From Prevotella sp. (GTDB taxonomy: Bacteria > Bacteroidota > Bacteroidia > Bacteroidales > Bacteroidaceae): 50,775 bases of DNA. Positions 24,517 to 34,566 of this stretch are shown piece by piece. The notes beneath the pieces are model-generated. The model saw only the letters and a program-made list of their open reading frames with translations, did not search any database and was not told where the DNA came from. A program made the position numbers and the translations under genes. Numbering within the stretch: position 1 is the first letter of the stretch; each line of letters opens with the position of its first letter. The stretch spans positions 1 through 50,775 of the forward strand of contig JAFTQG010000009.1 in the NCBI GenBank assembly GCA_017462915.1, given 5' to 3'.

Positions 24517-25728
24517 ATGAAGATAATCAATGACCCTGTCCATGGGTTTATAAAGATACCGAAGGGACTGCTTCTCCAGATTATACAGCATCCCCTGATG
24601 CAACGACTTACACGCATCAAGCAACTGGGTATGTCCAGTTTTGTATATCCAGGTGCACAGCATACAAGATTCCAGCACTCTATCGGTGCATATTACCTTA
24701 CAAGTGAGGTAATACTTTCCCTCACACAAAAGGGAATATTCATATTTGACTCAGAGGCAGAAGCCGTTGAGGCTGCTATCCTTATGCATGACATTGGCCA
24801 TGGTCCCTTCTCACATGTTTTAGAGAATACGCTTATTTCTGGTATATGCCATGAAGATATTTCCCTGAAGATGATGGATAAAATCAATCATGATTTGGGA
24901 GGTCAGCTGAATCTTGCCCTTTCAGTCTTCAAGGATGAGTATCCGAAGCATTTCCTGCATCAGCTGGTATCTTCACAGCTGGACATGGACCGTCTTGATT
25001 ATCTTAGCCGTGACTCTTTCTTTACAGGAGTACAGGAAGGTGTTGTCGGAGGAGCTCGAATTTTAGACATGCTTAATGTTGTAGACGATGAAATTGTCAT
25101 AGACGAGAAAGGAGTCTACTCCATTGAGAATTATCTTACTTCACGCCGTTCGATGTATTGGCAGGTGTATCTGCATAAAACAGTTGTCGCCTGCGAGAAA
25201 GTTCTTGTGAACTTGCTTATGCGTGCCAAATACTTGGCTCATAATGGAGTGGAATTGTTCTGTTCACCTCATCTCAGATATTTTATATACAATGATGTCG
25301 ACAAGGATGTTTTTGAAAGTGATTCGCAGGCATTTTATAATTATGCCATGCTTGATGACAATGACATCTGGTCTGCAGTAAAGGTATGGACGAGACATGA
25401 CGACAAGATACTCGCAATGTTATCAAATGCCCTTGTGAACCGTAAACAGTTTAAGGTCGAGATTTATGATGAACCTGTTTCGGAAGAGCGTATATCTGAG
25501 GTGCGTCATGAGCTGGCCGAACATTGCGATGTCACATTCGAGGACACAAGATTCTTGTACAGCGTAGACGTCATTAAGAAAGATATGTATGATATAGGAG
25601 GAGAAAGCATAAAGGTTCTTCTGAAGAACGGATGTGTACAGGATATCTGTGAAGTTTCAGACCTCCTTAATGCGGCATTACTATGTTGCCAAAAACCGAA
25701 ATATTATCTCTCCTTTCATAGGCTATAG
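24517..25728 (+). CDS. HD-domain phosphohydrolase (COG1078, dNTPase-like)
   Basis: A 403-residue protein in the SAMHD1/YwfO-like HD group. It opens with [12 protein letters not shown], the group signature. The metal site is His54 (RFQHSIG), His91-Asp92 ([12 protein letters not shown]) with His100, and an Asp in [13 protein letters not shown] (about 155-166). Such enzymes hydrolyse dNTPs or other phosphorylated nucleotides; the substrate here is unknown. It follows pyrF closely, which fits nucleotide metabolism. The next gene, lpxD, has its own promoter. Confidence 0.88.
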   Translation: MKIINDPVHGFIKIPKGLLLQIIQHPLMQRLTRIKQLGMSSFVYPGAQHTRFQHSIGAYYLTSEVILSLTQKGIFIFDSEAEAVEAAILMHDIGHGPFSHVLENTLISGICHEDISLKMMDKINHDLGGQLNLALSVFKDEYPKHFLHQLVSSQLDMDRLDYLSRDSFFTGVQEGVVGGARILDMLNVVDDEIVIDEKGVYSIENYLTSRRSMYWQVYLHKTVVACEKVLVNLLMRAKYLAHNGVELFCSPHLRYFIYNDVDKDVFESDSQAFYNYAMLDDNDIWSAVKVWTRHDDKILAMLSNALVNRKQFKVEIYDEPVSEERISEVRHELAEHCDVTFEDTRFLYSVDVIKKDMYDIGGESIKVLLKNGCVQDICEVSDLLNAALLCCQKPKYYLSFHRL

Positions 25729-25769
25729 ACCAATTAACACCGCAAAACGCCGAAAACCTTATCAATTTC

Positions 25770-25800
25770 TTTGTAGATACAAAAAGTTTTTGTATTTTTG
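25770..25800 (+). promoter_or_regulatory. Promoter of the lpxD operon
   Basis: TTTG (25770-25773), a 19-nt spacer and TATTTTTG (25793-25800), ending 20 nt before the lpxD ATG. One of the clearest promoters in the window. Confidence 0.75.
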
Positions 25801-25820
25801 CAAAAATTATAAGTTCAGAT

Positions 25821-26855
25821 ATGGAATTCACAGCAAAACAAATAGCAGAGTTTATCCAAGGGCGTGTTGAAGGTGACGAGAATGCCACAGTCAACACATT
25901 TGCCAAAATAGAAGAAGGCAAGCCTGGAGCTATATCATTTCTGTCAAATTCAAAATATACACACTACATTTACGAGACCGAGGCTTCGATTGTACTTGTC
26001 GATGAGAGCCTGAAACTTGAAAAAGAGGTCAAAAGCACTCTTATACGTGTTAAGAGTGCATATGAAGCTGTGGCACGGTTGCTCCAGCTTTACGAATCAA
26101 TGAAACCAAAGAAGAAGGGCATAGACTCTCTTGCTTTCATCGATTCTACAGCAAAAATCGGTGAGGACTGTTATATCGGTCCTTTTGTTGCGATAGGACC
26201 AAATGTGACAGTCGGAAACGGTTGTGTACTGCATCCGCATGTAACAATAGGCGAAGGCGCTGTCATAGGTGACGATACCGAGATTTACAGCAATGCCGTT
26301 GTATATCATGGATGCAAAATTGGCAAGCGTTGTGTCCTGCATGCGGGATGTGTAATAGGTGCAGACGGTTTCGGATTTGCTCCATCGGAGAATGGATATG
26401 ACAAGATTCCACAAATAGGCATTGTAACTATCGAGGATGATGTGGAAATTGGTGCAAATACCTGTGTTGACCGTTCCACTATGGGGTCAACATTTATACG
26501 CAAAGGTGTCAAGCTTGACAATCTTGTGCAGATTGCCCATAACACAGATATCGGAGCAAATACAGTCATGTCAAGTCAAGTCGGTGTAGCTGGCTCTACC
26601 AAAGTCGGTGAATGGTGTATGTTCGGAGGCCAGGTCGGTGTGTCCGGGCATATAACTATTGGCAATAAGGTCATGCTTGGTGCACAATCAGGCGTTCCTG
26701 GCTCCATAAAAGATAATCAGCAGCTTATTGGCACTCCCCCTATGGAGATGAAGCCTTATTTCCGTTCACAGGCTATCTTTAGGCGACTCCCTGATATGTA
26801 CAAGGAGTTGAATGAGTTAAGAAAAGAAGTTGACGAACTTAAATCTAAGAAGTAA
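25821..26855 (+). CDS. lpxD: UDP-3-O-acylglucosamine N-acyltransferase (LpxD)
   Basis: Adds the second acyl chain, on nitrogen, in lipid A synthesis. An N-terminal uridine-binding domain (about 1-100, with [13 protein letters not shown]) precedes a left-handed beta helix of hexapeptide repeats (about 105-300). The catalytic His240 is in [14 protein letters not shown]-terminal helix with heptad-like charge ([16 protein letters not shown]) closes the 344-residue protein. The stop overlaps the start of lpxC-fabZ by one base (TAATG). Confidence 0.95.
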   Translation: MEFTAKQIAEFIQGRVEGDENATVNTFAKIEEGKPGAISFLSNSKYTHYIYETEASIVLVDESLKLEKEVKSTLIRVKSAYEAVARLLQLYESMKPKKKGIDSLAFIDSTAKIGEDCYIGPFVAIGPNVTVGNGCVLHPHVTIGEGAVIGDDTEIYSNAVVYHGCKIGKRCVLHAGCVIGADGFGFAPSENGYDKIPQIGIVTIEDDVEIGANTCVDRSTMGSTFIRKGVKLDNLVQIAHNTDIGANTVMSSQVGVAGSTKVGEWCMFGGQVGVSGHITIGNKVMLGAQSGVPGSIKDNQQLIGTPPMEMKPYFRSQAIFRRLPDMYKELNELRKEVDELKSKK

Positions 26856-28240
26856 TGTCCAAGCAGAAAACATTAAGAGGAAGCTTCTCCCTGTGCGGAA
26901 AAGGTCTCCATACAGGACTGAGTCTTACTGTGACTTTCAATCCTGCTCCAGAAAATACAGGATATAGGATTCAACGTATTGATATTGAGGGCGAACCTGT
27001 CATTGAAGCTGTAGCGGAACGTGTTGTAGATACACAGCGTGGCACAGTCGTTGGAAAGGGAGACGTTCTTGTCTCTACAATAGAACACGGTCTTTCTGCA
27101 CTCTATGCATTAGGTATTGACAACTGCCTTATTCAGGTCAATGGTCCGGAGTTCCCGATTCTTGACGGCTCGGCAGCTCCCTATGTTGAAAAAATCAATA
27201 CCGTAGGAATCGTTGAGCAAAATGCTCCTAAGGATTATTATATAATACGTAAGAAAATCGAGGTAAAAGACGAGGAAACTGGTTCTTGCATAACGATTTT
27301 CCCTGATGAGGAGTTCTCCATCACGGCAATGTGCTCTTTTGACTCAAAGTTCATAAGCAGCCAGTTTGCGACTCTTGACCACATAGATAAGTATACCGAG
27401 GAAATATCAAAAGCACGTACTTTCGTGTTTGTCCGTGATATTTATCCACTGCTACAGGCTGGACTTATTAAGGGTGGCGACATGGATAATGCTATCATCA
27501 TCTATGAACGTGAACAGCCACAGGAGCAGGTAGACACACTTTGCAATACTCTTGGAGTGCCTCGTATTGACGCGACAAAGCTGGGATATATACAGCATCG
27601 TCCTCTTGTATGGGATAACGAATGTACACGTCATAAGTTGCTTGACATTATCGGCGACATGGCACTTATCGGCAAGCATATCAAGGGACGTATTGTGGCG
27701 ACCCGTCCAGGACATACCATTAACAATAAGTTTGCACGCCTGATACGTAAGGAGATAAAGAAACATGAAATCCAAGCTCCAATATATGACCCGACAGCAG
27801 AGCCGGTGATGGATGTCAACCGCATTCGCGAACTTCTTCCACACCGTTATCCTATGCAGTTGGTTGACAAGGTGATAGAACTTGGTCCGAACTCCATTGT
27901 CGGTTTAAAGAATATAACAACAGATGAGCCGTTCTTTACAGGGCATTTTCCCAATGAGCCTGTAATGCCGGGTGTATTGCAGATTGAAGCTATGGCACAA
28001 TGTGGAGGACTGCTTATCCTCAATACCCTTGAAGACCCGAAAAGCTGGTCAACATATTTCCTTGCAATCAATGATGTCAAGTTCAAGAAAAAAGTCGTTC
28101 CTGGAGACACATTGCTTTTCAGAGTAGAGCTCACAAGTGCTGTTAGGCATGGAATAGCGACAATGAAAGGATATATGTTCGTTGGCGACAAGGTTGTCAG
28201 CGAGGCAACATTTACTGCACAGATAATAAAGAATAGATAG
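26855..28240 (+). CDS. lpxC: Fusion of UDP-3-O-acyl-GlcNAc deacetylase (LpxC) and hydroxyacyl-ACP dehydratase (FabZ)
   Basis: A bifunctional 461-residue protein. The first about 310 residues are the zinc deacetylase LpxC (LRGSFSLCGKGLHTG; zinc His in EHGLSALYALG; LDGSAAPYV; and RHKLLDIIGDMALIG with the second His and the Asp). The rest is FabZ, with MDVNRIRELLPHRYP and the active-site motif GHFPNEPVMPGVLQIEAMAQ. The two halves compete for the same 3-hydroxyacyl-ACP pool, LpxA/LpxD use versus fatty acid elongation, and this fusion is standard in Bacteroidetes. It overlaps lpxD by one base and precedes lpxA by 2 nt. Confidence 0.96.
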   Translation: MSKQKTLRGSFSLCGKGLHTGLSLTVTFNPAPENTGYRIQRIDIEGEPVIEAVAERVVDTQRGTVVGKGDVLVSTIEHGLSALYALGIDNCLIQVNGPEFPILDGSAAPYVEKINTVGIVEQNAPKDYYIIRKKIEVKDEETGSCITIFPDEEFSITAMCSFDSKFISSQFATLDHIDKYTEEISKARTFVFVRDIYPLLQAGLIKGGDMDNAIIIYEREQPQEQVDTLCNTLGVPRIDATKLGYIQHRPLVWDNECTRHKLLDIIGDMALIGKHIKGRIVATRPGHTINNKFARLIRKEIKKHEIQAPIYDPTAEPVMDVNRIRELLPHRYPMQLVDKVIELGPNSIVGLKNITTDEPFFTGHFPNEPVMPGVLQIEAMAQCGGLLILNTLEDPKSWSTYFLAINDVKFKKKVVPGDTLLFRVELTSAVRHGIATMKGYMFVGDKVVSEATFTAQIIKNR

Positions 28241-28242
28241 TT

Positions 28243-29016
28243 ATGGCAAATCAAATCAGTCCTATGGCATACGTACACCCGGATGCAAAACTGGGTGACA
28301 ATAATATTATCGGTCCTTTCTGTTATATTGATGCCGATGTTGTCATTGGTGACAATAACAGGATGCAGAATTCTGTTACTCTCCATCAAGGCACCCGAAT
28401 GGGTTCCAATAATGAGATATTCCCTGGGGCGAGTATCTCCACCAAGCCTCAGGATCTCAAGTACAGAGGTGAGGCAACAACTTGCGAGATAGGCGATAAC
28501 AACTCTATTCGTGAGTATGTCACCATATCCCGAGGTACAGCAAGCAAGGGGACAACAAAGGTCGGTTCCAATAATCTTCTCATGGAGAATATGCATATAG
28601 CCCATGATTGTATTATAGGAAATGGCTGTATTATCGGTAATTCTACAAAGTTCGCGGGAGAAGTGGTGGTGGATGATTATGCCATCATATCATCAGAATG
28701 TCTCTTTCATCAGTTTACGCATATTGGTGGATATGTGATGATTCAAGGCGGAAGCCGTACCAGTCAGGATATTCCGCCGTATGTCATAGCAGGCAAGGAA
28801 CCTATTCGATTTGCCGGCTTGAATCTTGTAGGTTTGCGTCGTCGAGGATTCTCCAATGAGACGATAACTTCTATACGTGAAGCTTATAATAAGATCTACT
28901 CTAAAGGTATCATCAAGGAAGGTATCCAGGAAGTAAAGGATACGATGGAGATTACGGAGGAAATCAAATATGTTATAGATTTCATAGAAAACGCCCAGCG
29001 TGGCATAATACGTTGA
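28243..29016 (+). CDS. lpxA: UDP-GlcNAc 3-O-acyltransferase (LpxA)
   Basis: First step of lipid A synthesis. A left-handed beta helix fills about residues 8-190, with the catalytic His121 in NMHIAHDCIIG; GGYVMIQGGSRTSQDIPPY and GLNLVGLRRRGFS follow. The 257 residues are normal. It comes after lpxC-fabZ in the pathway-ordered operon, and its stop codon overlaps the miaA start (TGATG). Confidence 0.96.
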   Translation: MANQISPMAYVHPDAKLGDNNIIGPFCYIDADVVIGDNNRMQNSVTLHQGTRMGSNNEIFPGASISTKPQDLKYRGEATTCEIGDNNSIREYVTISRGTASKGTTKVGSNNLLMENMHIAHDCIIGNGCIIGNSTKFAGEVVVDDYAIISSECLFHQFTHIGGYVMIQGGSRTSQDIPPYVIAGKEPIRFAGLNLVGLRRRGFSNETITSIREAYNKIYSKGIIKEGIQEVKDTMEITEEIKYVIDFIENAQRGIIR

Positions 29017-29912
29017 TGCAGACTCTTATTGTCATACTTGGGCCGACAGGTGTCGGCAAGACAGATTTATGTATAGATATTGCCAGACATCTTGGCTGTG
29101 AGATAATAAACTGTGATTCCCGGCAACTGTTTCGTGAAATCCCTATAGGCACTGCCGCACCTACTGCTGGACAACAGCAGCTGGTGCGGCATTATTTTGT
29201 TGGAACATTGTCGATAGATGATTATTATTCCGCATCGAGATACGAGCAGGATGTCTTGCAGTTTCTTGCAGAACAAGACAACGACAAGACATTTCTCCTT
29301 TCAGGAGGCTCAATGATGTATCTTGATGCTGTCTGTAACGGCATAGATGACATGCCGGATATAGATGATGATATACGTAATAGCTTGAAAGACAGACTTG
29401 CCCATGAAGGACTTGCGCCACTTATAGCAGAACTTCAGATACTCGACCCAAAACATTGGGAGACAGTTGATAAGAATAATCCGCGTCGCATCCTTCATGC
29501 TCTTGAAGTCTGTCATCAGACAGGGCTTCCCTACTCTTCTTTCGTTGGCAAGGAAAAGCCGGCACGGCCATTCAAGGTTATAAAGATCGGGCTTACACGA
29601 CCGCGTGCAGAACTTTTTGAGCGCATAAACCAACGTGTATTGCAGATGATGGAAGATGGCCTTGAGGAAGAAGCGCGTAGTGTCTATCATAAAAGAGCTC
29701 TCAACTCATTGAACACCGTAGGTTATAAGGAGATATTTTCCTATTTCGACGGTAAGATAACCAAGGAGGAGGCTATACGGCAGATACAATCTAACTCACG
29801 TCACTATATGAAGAAGCAGGAGACGTGGTTCAAGAGAGACAAGGATATAAAATGGTTTAACCCGAAGGAATATAAAGAAATCATAAATTATATAGATATA
29901 TCTCTTCAATGA
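29016..29912 (+). CDS. miaA: tRNA dimethylallyltransferase (MiaA)
   Basis: Transfers a dimethylallyl group to adenosine 37 of tRNAs reading codons that begin with U. The P-loop GPTGVGKTD is at about 9-17, NCDSRQLFREIPIGTAAPT is the family substrate loop, and LLSGGSMMYLDAVCNGID and PRAELFERINQRVLQMMEDGLEEE follow. The 298 residues are normal. I chose the ATG at 29016, which overlaps the lpxA stop. It is the last gene of the lpx operon; the link to lipid A is positional only. Confidence 0.94.
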   Translation: MQTLIVILGPTGVGKTDLCIDIARHLGCEIINCDSRQLFREIPIGTAAPTAGQQQLVRHYFVGTLSIDDYYSASRYEQDVLQFLAEQDNDKTFLLSGGSMMYLDAVCNGIDDMPDIDDDIRNSLKDRLAHEGLAPLIAELQILDPKHWETVDKNNPRRILHALEVCHQTGLPYSSFVGKEKPARPFKVIKIGLTRPRAELFERINQRVLQMMEDGLEEEARSVYHKRALNSLNTVGYKEIFSYFDGKITKEEAIRQIQSNSRHYMKKQETWFKRDKDIKWFNPKEYKEIINYIDISLQ

Positions 29913-29925
29913 AAATAAAAATGTG

Positions 29926-29933
29926 TAACTTTG
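29926..29933 (+). promoter_or_regulatory. -7 box for the penicillin-binding protein gene
   Basis: TAACTTTG, 27 nt before the ATG at 29961. It rules out the TTG at 29931 as a start. The -33 element is poor. Confidence 0.5.
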
Positions 29934-29960
29934 CACTCTAACGTGAAATGCATATACATT

Positions 29961-32444
29961 ATGAATAGAATAAAGCGTTATATCGGCAAAATCAAAAAAT
30001 GGTCTAAGCAATTCTGGGCCTGGTACAAGAAACTTTACAAAGGTAAACCGTGGTACACGAAGACCGCTGTCGGCATGGTTTCAACACTGGTCTTATTGAT
30101 AGTGTACCTTACGGCTGTAGACCTTAACCTCTTTTGGCTTTTTGGAAAGTCTCCAGGCTTTTTTGATATTCTGAATCCTAAGACAAGCGAAGCCTCTGTC
30201 ATTTATTCTGCTGACGGTGTGCAGATTGGCAAATACTTCAATGAGAACAGAACTCCCGTTGAATATAAAGATGTCAATCCGCGCTTTTGGCGTGCCCTTA
30301 TAGACACAGAAGACGAGCGTTTCTACAAACATGCAGGAATAGACCCTATAGGACTTTTCGGTGCGGCAAAGGATGCGGCGACAGGTCGTGGAGGCCGTGG
30401 AGCATCAACCATCACGCAGCAGCTTGCGAAGAACCTTTTCCGTATGCGTACAAACTACTCGACAGGTCTTCTTGGCTATATTCCGGGAGTAAAGATGCTC
30501 ATCATGAAGTCCAAGGAATGGATACTTGCCGTGAAGCTCGAGCTATGTTATTCTAAAGAAGAGATAATCACAATGTATGCCAATACCGTTGATTTCGGCA
30601 GCAATTCGTTTGGCATAAAGACAGCCTCGAAGACCTATTTCAACACCACTCCTGACAAGCTGAAGACAGAGGAGGCAGCCGTACTTGTAGGTATGCTGAA
30701 GGCAACGACATACTATAACCCACTTGTCAATCCTGAGAACTCCAAGCACAGACGCAATCAGGTTCTGGAAAACATGGTTGCCCATAATGACCTCTCACGT
30801 GAGGAGTGCGACACCCTAAAGACCAAGGACATCGAACTGAACTACAATGTCGAGAGCAATTATGACGGTACAGCACAGTATTTCCGCAATGCCGTTGCCG
30901 ACTATCTGAAGGACTGGTGTGAGGAAGAGGGCTATGACCTCTACAGCGATGGCCTGAAGATATACACGACCCTCGACACCCGTATGCAGAAGTATGCTGA
31001 GCAGGCAGCCATGAAGCAGATGAAGCAGGTGCAGCAGAACTTCAATAACCACTGGGGACTGCGTCGCACACAAGACAATTTCATGCCGGGAGAGAAGCCA
31101 TGGCAGGATGAATCACACAAGGAGATTGAAGGCTTCATTGAAGGAATAGCGCAGAAGCAGCCTTGCTATAAGGCTTTAGTCGCAAAATACGGTGACAATA
31201 CCGACTCCATATATCATTACCTCAATGAGCCACATAAGGTGAAAGTCTTTGATTATGAGAAAGGCGAGGTAGAGAAAACCATGTCTACAATGGACTCCAT
31301 CCGCTATATGGTCAGCTATATGCATTGTGCATTCATAGCAATGGAACCAAACACGGGGCATGTTAAGGCATGGGTCGGCGATATAGACTTTGACCATTGG
31401 AAGTATGACAAGGTGACAGCTATGCGTCAGCCTGGTTCTACATTCAAGCTGTTCGTGTACACCGAGGCTATGAATCAGGGACTTACACCATGTGACAAGC
31501 GTCGTGACGAATATTTCTCGATGCAGGTCTATGATGAGAAGCAGAAGAAAGAGGTCACTTGGGCTCCTACAAATGCCAATGGATATTTCACAAATGACTC
31601 CATGGCGTTGAAGTCGGCCTTTGCAAGGAGTATCAACTCCGTAGCGGTTCGTCTTGGACAGGAGATGGGCATAAAGAATATCGCACGTACAGCCCATGAC
31701 ATGGGCATAAAGTCCCCTCTTGACGAGACCCCTTCTCTCCCACTCGGCTCAAGCGACGTCAACCTGCTTGAACTTGCCGATGCCTACTGTACAGTGGCAA
31801 ACAACGGAATGCAGCATGAACCGGTTCTTGTGACACGTATCCTCGACCACAACGGCAATGAGATTTACAAAGGGCCGACAGAAGAGACACAGGTGATACC
31901 GTATAAGTCGGCATTCCTCATGCAGCAGCTCCTGCAAGGAGGTATGCGTGAGCCAGGAGGCACAAGTCAGTCGCTTTGGGGATACGTCGGAGAATTCCGT
32001 GACACCGAGTTCGGCGGCAAGACCGGTACATCCAACAATCACTCTGACGCCTGGTTCCTCGGAGTCTCGCCGAAGCTGGTCGTGGGAGCATGGGTAGGAG
32101 GCGAATACCGGTGCATACATTTCCGCACAGGAGCTTTAGGTCAGGGCTCGCGTACGGCATTGCCTATTTGCGGATATTTCCTGCAGTCTGTGCTCAAAGA
32201 CCCGAACTTCAAGCAGTACCACGCAAAGTTTGACATACCGAAAGACCCTGATATAGAGCGAAGCATGTATATCTGTGACAGCTACTATGAACACAAGAAG
32301 GATACTTTTGATGTCGACAGCCTTGATTTTGAGGATTACATGATAGAGATTGACGACAACGGAAATCCAGTCACACCTCAGACACAGGAGTCTACAGAGC
32401 CTGCGCGTCAGCATGAACAGCAGATAATACTGGAGGACCTTTAA
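29961..32444 (+). CDS. Class A penicillin-binding protein (PBP1A-like)
   Basis: Bifunctional peptidoglycan synthase of 827 residues. A basic cytoplasmic start is followed by one membrane anchor (about 36-60). The glycosyltransferase 51 domain has the catalytic Glu in DTEDERFYKHAGID (about 115-128) and GASTITQQLAKNLF. The transpeptidase domain has SxxK in RQPGSTFKLF, SxN in ARSINSVAV, and KTGTS in FGGKTGTSNNHSDAW. A charged tail ends the protein. Both active sites look intact. It follows the lpx operon but has its own promoter. Confidence 0.94.
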   Translation: MNRIKRYIGKIKKWSKQFWAWYKKLYKGKPWYTKTAVGMVSTLVLLIVYLTAVDLNLFWLFGKSPGFFDILNPKTSEASVIYSADGVQIGKYFNENRTPVEYKDVNPRFWRALIDTEDERFYKHAGIDPIGLFGAAKDAATGRGGRGASTITQQLAKNLFRMRTNYSTGLLGYIPGVKMLIMKSKEWILAVKLELCYSKEEIITMYANTVDFGSNSFGIKTASKTYFNTTPDKLKTEEAAVLVGMLKATTYYNPLVNPENSKHRRNQVLENMVAHNDLSREECDTLKTKDIELNYNVESNYDGTAQYFRNAVADYLKDWCEEEGYDLYSDGLKIYTTLDTRMQKYAEQAAMKQMKQVQQNFNNHWGLRRTQDNFMPGEKPWQDESHKEIEGFIEGIAQKQPCYKALVAKYGDNTDSIYHYLNEPHKVKVFDYEKGEVEKTMSTMDSIRYMVSYMHCAFIAMEPNTGHVKAWVGDIDFDHWKYDKVTAMRQPGSTFKLFVYTEAMNQGLTPCDKRRDEYFSMQVYDEKQKKEVTWAPTNANGYFTNDSMALKSAFARSINSVAVRLGQEMGIKNIARTAHDMGIKSPLDETPSLPLGSSDVNLLELADAYCTVANNGMQHEPVLVTRILDHNGNEIYKGPTEETQVIPYKSAFLMQQLLQGGMREPGGTSQSLWGYVGEFRDTEFGGKTGTSNNHSDAWFLGVSPKLVVGAWVGGEYRCIHFRTGALGQGSRTALPICGYFLQSVLKDPNFKQYHAKFDIPKDPDIERSMYICDSYYEHKKDTFDVDSLDFEDYMIEIDDNGNPVTPQTQESTEPARQHEQQIILEDL

Positions 32445-32591
32445 TATTGTATCCACTTTGCGGGTGAAGGCTCATCCACTGTTGTAGTGCGGTGACAATG
32501 AGTATCTTACATGAGATGGAATACAAGGAACAGCATAATCCCATGTGACGATGCAGACGAATTTGCATACCGGATATTGAAACTTATCATA

Positions 32592-32679
32592 AAAGGTGAC
32601 CTTTTGCACAACGGAAGGTCACCTTTCACGGGACAAAGCGTAACCTTTTAGATGCCGGAAGGTCACCTTTCATAATGTG
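32592..32679 (+). repeat. 22-bp-phased GGTCACC array, copy 3 (upstream of the PIF1-like helicase)
   Basis: Cores at 32595 (GGTGACC), 32617 (GGTCACC), 32639 (CGTAACC) and 32661 (GGTCACC), exactly 22 bp apart. AAAGGTGACCTT (32592-32603) pairs perfectly with AAGGTCACCTTT (32615-32626). The array ends 48 bp before the chosen helicase ATG, the same distance as copy 1 to recJ. Nothing else is seen in 32445-32591. Confidence 0.85.
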
Positions 32680-32727
32680 ATATGAATCAGACAGTTGCCT
32701 GAATACAGTATACAGAAAATCTGCATC

Positions 32728-34530
32728 ATGGCAGACGGCATGGAAGAAACGAGCATGACGAGCAATATGTCAGAAGGACTGGATTTCTCAAACAAGCAAT
32801 TCATGGATGCGCTCAATATCATTGAACGCACCCGGAATTCCCTTTTCTTCACAGGAAAGGCAGGCACCGGCAAGTCCACGTTTCTCAGACATATAGACAA
32901 GACCACCAAGAAGAAGCATATAATCCTTGCTCCGACAGGCATCGCCGCCATCAATGTGGGAGGGCAGACGCTCCACTCGTTTTTCAAGATACCGTTCCAT
33001 CCGTTGCTGCCTAACGACGTGCAGTATAACGCGAGGAATATCCGCGGCACCCTCAAGTACAGTTCGGAGAAGATAAAGCTCATCAGGGAGCTTGAGCTCA
33101 TCATCATAGATGAGATATCAATGGTGCGTGCGGACATCATAGACTTCATCGACCGTGTGCTAAGGGTATACTCTCAGAACATGCGTCAGCCTTTCGGAGG
33201 GAAGCAGCTGTTGCTCGTCGGCGACATCTATCAGCTGGAACCGGTATTGAAAGACGATGACCGCAAACTTCTCCAGCCGTTCTATACCTCAGGATACTTC
33301 TTCGCGGCACATGTATGGCGACAGATGCAGCTGATAAGCATTGAACTGAAGAAGGTATATAGGCAGACAGACAAGGACTTCATACATATCCTTGACAGGA
33401 TAAGGGAGTCGAAGGTGCTGGAATCGGATATCAACGCCATCAACGGGAGGGTCACCACACAGCCGGTGCATCAGGATGGAGATGACTCCATCGCGATAAC
33501 CCTCTCCACACGGCGTGACACTGTAGACTATATAAACCAGCGGAAGCTTAATGAACTGGACGGAGATGTCTCTGTATACATCGGGAAGATAACGGGAGAT
33601 TTTCCAGAATCCATGTTGCCCACTCTCATGGAGCTTGAACTCAAACCCGGGGCGCAAATCATCTTCATCAAGAACGACCAGAACAAGCGTTGGGTAAACG
33701 GTACGCTCGGTATCATAACGGGGATGGACGAAGGAGAAGGAAAGATTTATGTCCATACGGAAGCCGGCGATGACTTTGATGTGGAGCCTGCACAATGGTC
33801 TAATGTGCGTTACACCTTCAATGAGAAGGAGAAGAAGGTGGAAGAGGAGGAACTCGGCACTTTCACCCAATACCCTATCCGCCTCGCATGGGCAATTACT
33901 GTCCACAAGTCGCAGGGATTGACTTTCAACAATGTCAATATCGACCTGACTGGCGGAGCCTTTGCCGGAGGACAGACGTATGTTGCCTTGTCACGCTGCC
34001 GCTCACTTGAGGGCATCACGCTGAAAGAGCCTCTTCATCAACGGGATATCTTCGTACGCGAAGAGGTAAAGCAGTTTGCGAGGCAGTATAACGACCAGAG
34101 GGCAATAGACACGGCACTGAAACAGTCACGGGCGGATATGGAATATGCCGAAGCCATTGCTCATTTTGACAACGGTGAGTATCAGGAAGCTCTGGATCAT
34201 TTCTTTGTAGCCATACACAAGCGCTATGATATAGAGAAACCAGCCTCGCGCCGCCTTATAAGAAGAAAGCTGTCGACGATCACTCTGCTGAAACAGGAAA
34301 TCAGCCGTCTTCATGACGAGATTGAGGAACAGAGGAAGAACGCAGAAAAGCAGAACGAATTTCTCAAGAAACTTGCAGTAGAATACGTCGTCATGGGCAA
34401 GGAATGCGAGGCAGAGAATCTTCCTGCCGCTGCCGTCTCCAACTATGAGAAGGCGCTCCATCTGTATCCCGAATGTCCGGAAGCTGTCAAGCGTCTGAAG
34501 AAACTGAAATCGAAAACGAAGAAACCATAG
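32728..34530 (+). CDS. PIF1-like superfamily 1 helicase with TPR-like C-terminus
   Basis: A 600-residue AAA/helicase protein. Walker A is GKAGTGKSTFL, Walker B IIIDEISMV, with LLVGDIYQLEPV next. The C-terminal helicase motif AITVHKSQGLTFNNV and GGQTYVALSRCRSLEGI mark the PIF1/RecD2 group. After about residue 455 come TPR-like helices (AIAHFDNGEYQEALDHFFVAI; AAAVSNYEKALHLYPECPEAVKRL) separated by a charged coiled coil. The start is uncertain: I chose the ATG at 32728, but later ATGs (32740, 32755, 32767) or a TTG at 32695 are possible. Function is probably DNA unwinding in repair or replication. Confidence 0.85.
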   Translation: MADGMEETSMTSNMSEGLDFSNKQFMDALNIIERTRNSLFFTGKAGTGKSTFLRHIDKTTKKKHIILAPTGIAAINVGGQTLHSFFKIPFHPLLPNDVQYNARNIRGTLKYSSEKIKLIRELELIIIDEISMVRADIIDFIDRVLRVYSQNMRQPFGGKQLLLVGDIYQLEPVLKDDDRKLLQPFYTSGYFFAAHVWRQMQLISIELKKVYRQTDKDFIHILDRIRESKVLESDINAINGRVTTQPVHQDGDDSIAITLSTRRDTVDYINQRKLNELDGDVSVYIGKITGDFPESMLPTLMELELKPGAQIIFIKNDQNKRWVNGTLGIITGMDEGEGKIYVHTEAGDDFDVEPAQWSNVRYTFNEKEKKVEEEELGTFTQYPIRLAWAITVHKSQGLTFNNVNIDLTGGAFAGGQTYVALSRCRSLEGITLKEPLHQRDIFVREEVKQFARQYNDQRAIDTALKQSRADMEYAEAIAHFDNGEYQEALDHFFVAIHKRYDIEKPASRRLIRRKLSTITLLKQEISRLHDEIEEQRKNAEKQNEFLKKLAVEYVVMGKECEAENLPAAAVSNYEKALHLYPECPEAVKRLKKLKSKTKKP

Positions 34531-34566
34531 GAAACAACAGCATCAACAAAATTGATAACATACGGT

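Noticed and set aside
29931-29960. TTG at 29931 as the start of the penicillin-binding protein
   Set aside because: It overlaps TAACTTTG, the likely promoter; the ATG at 29961 gives a normal N-terminus.
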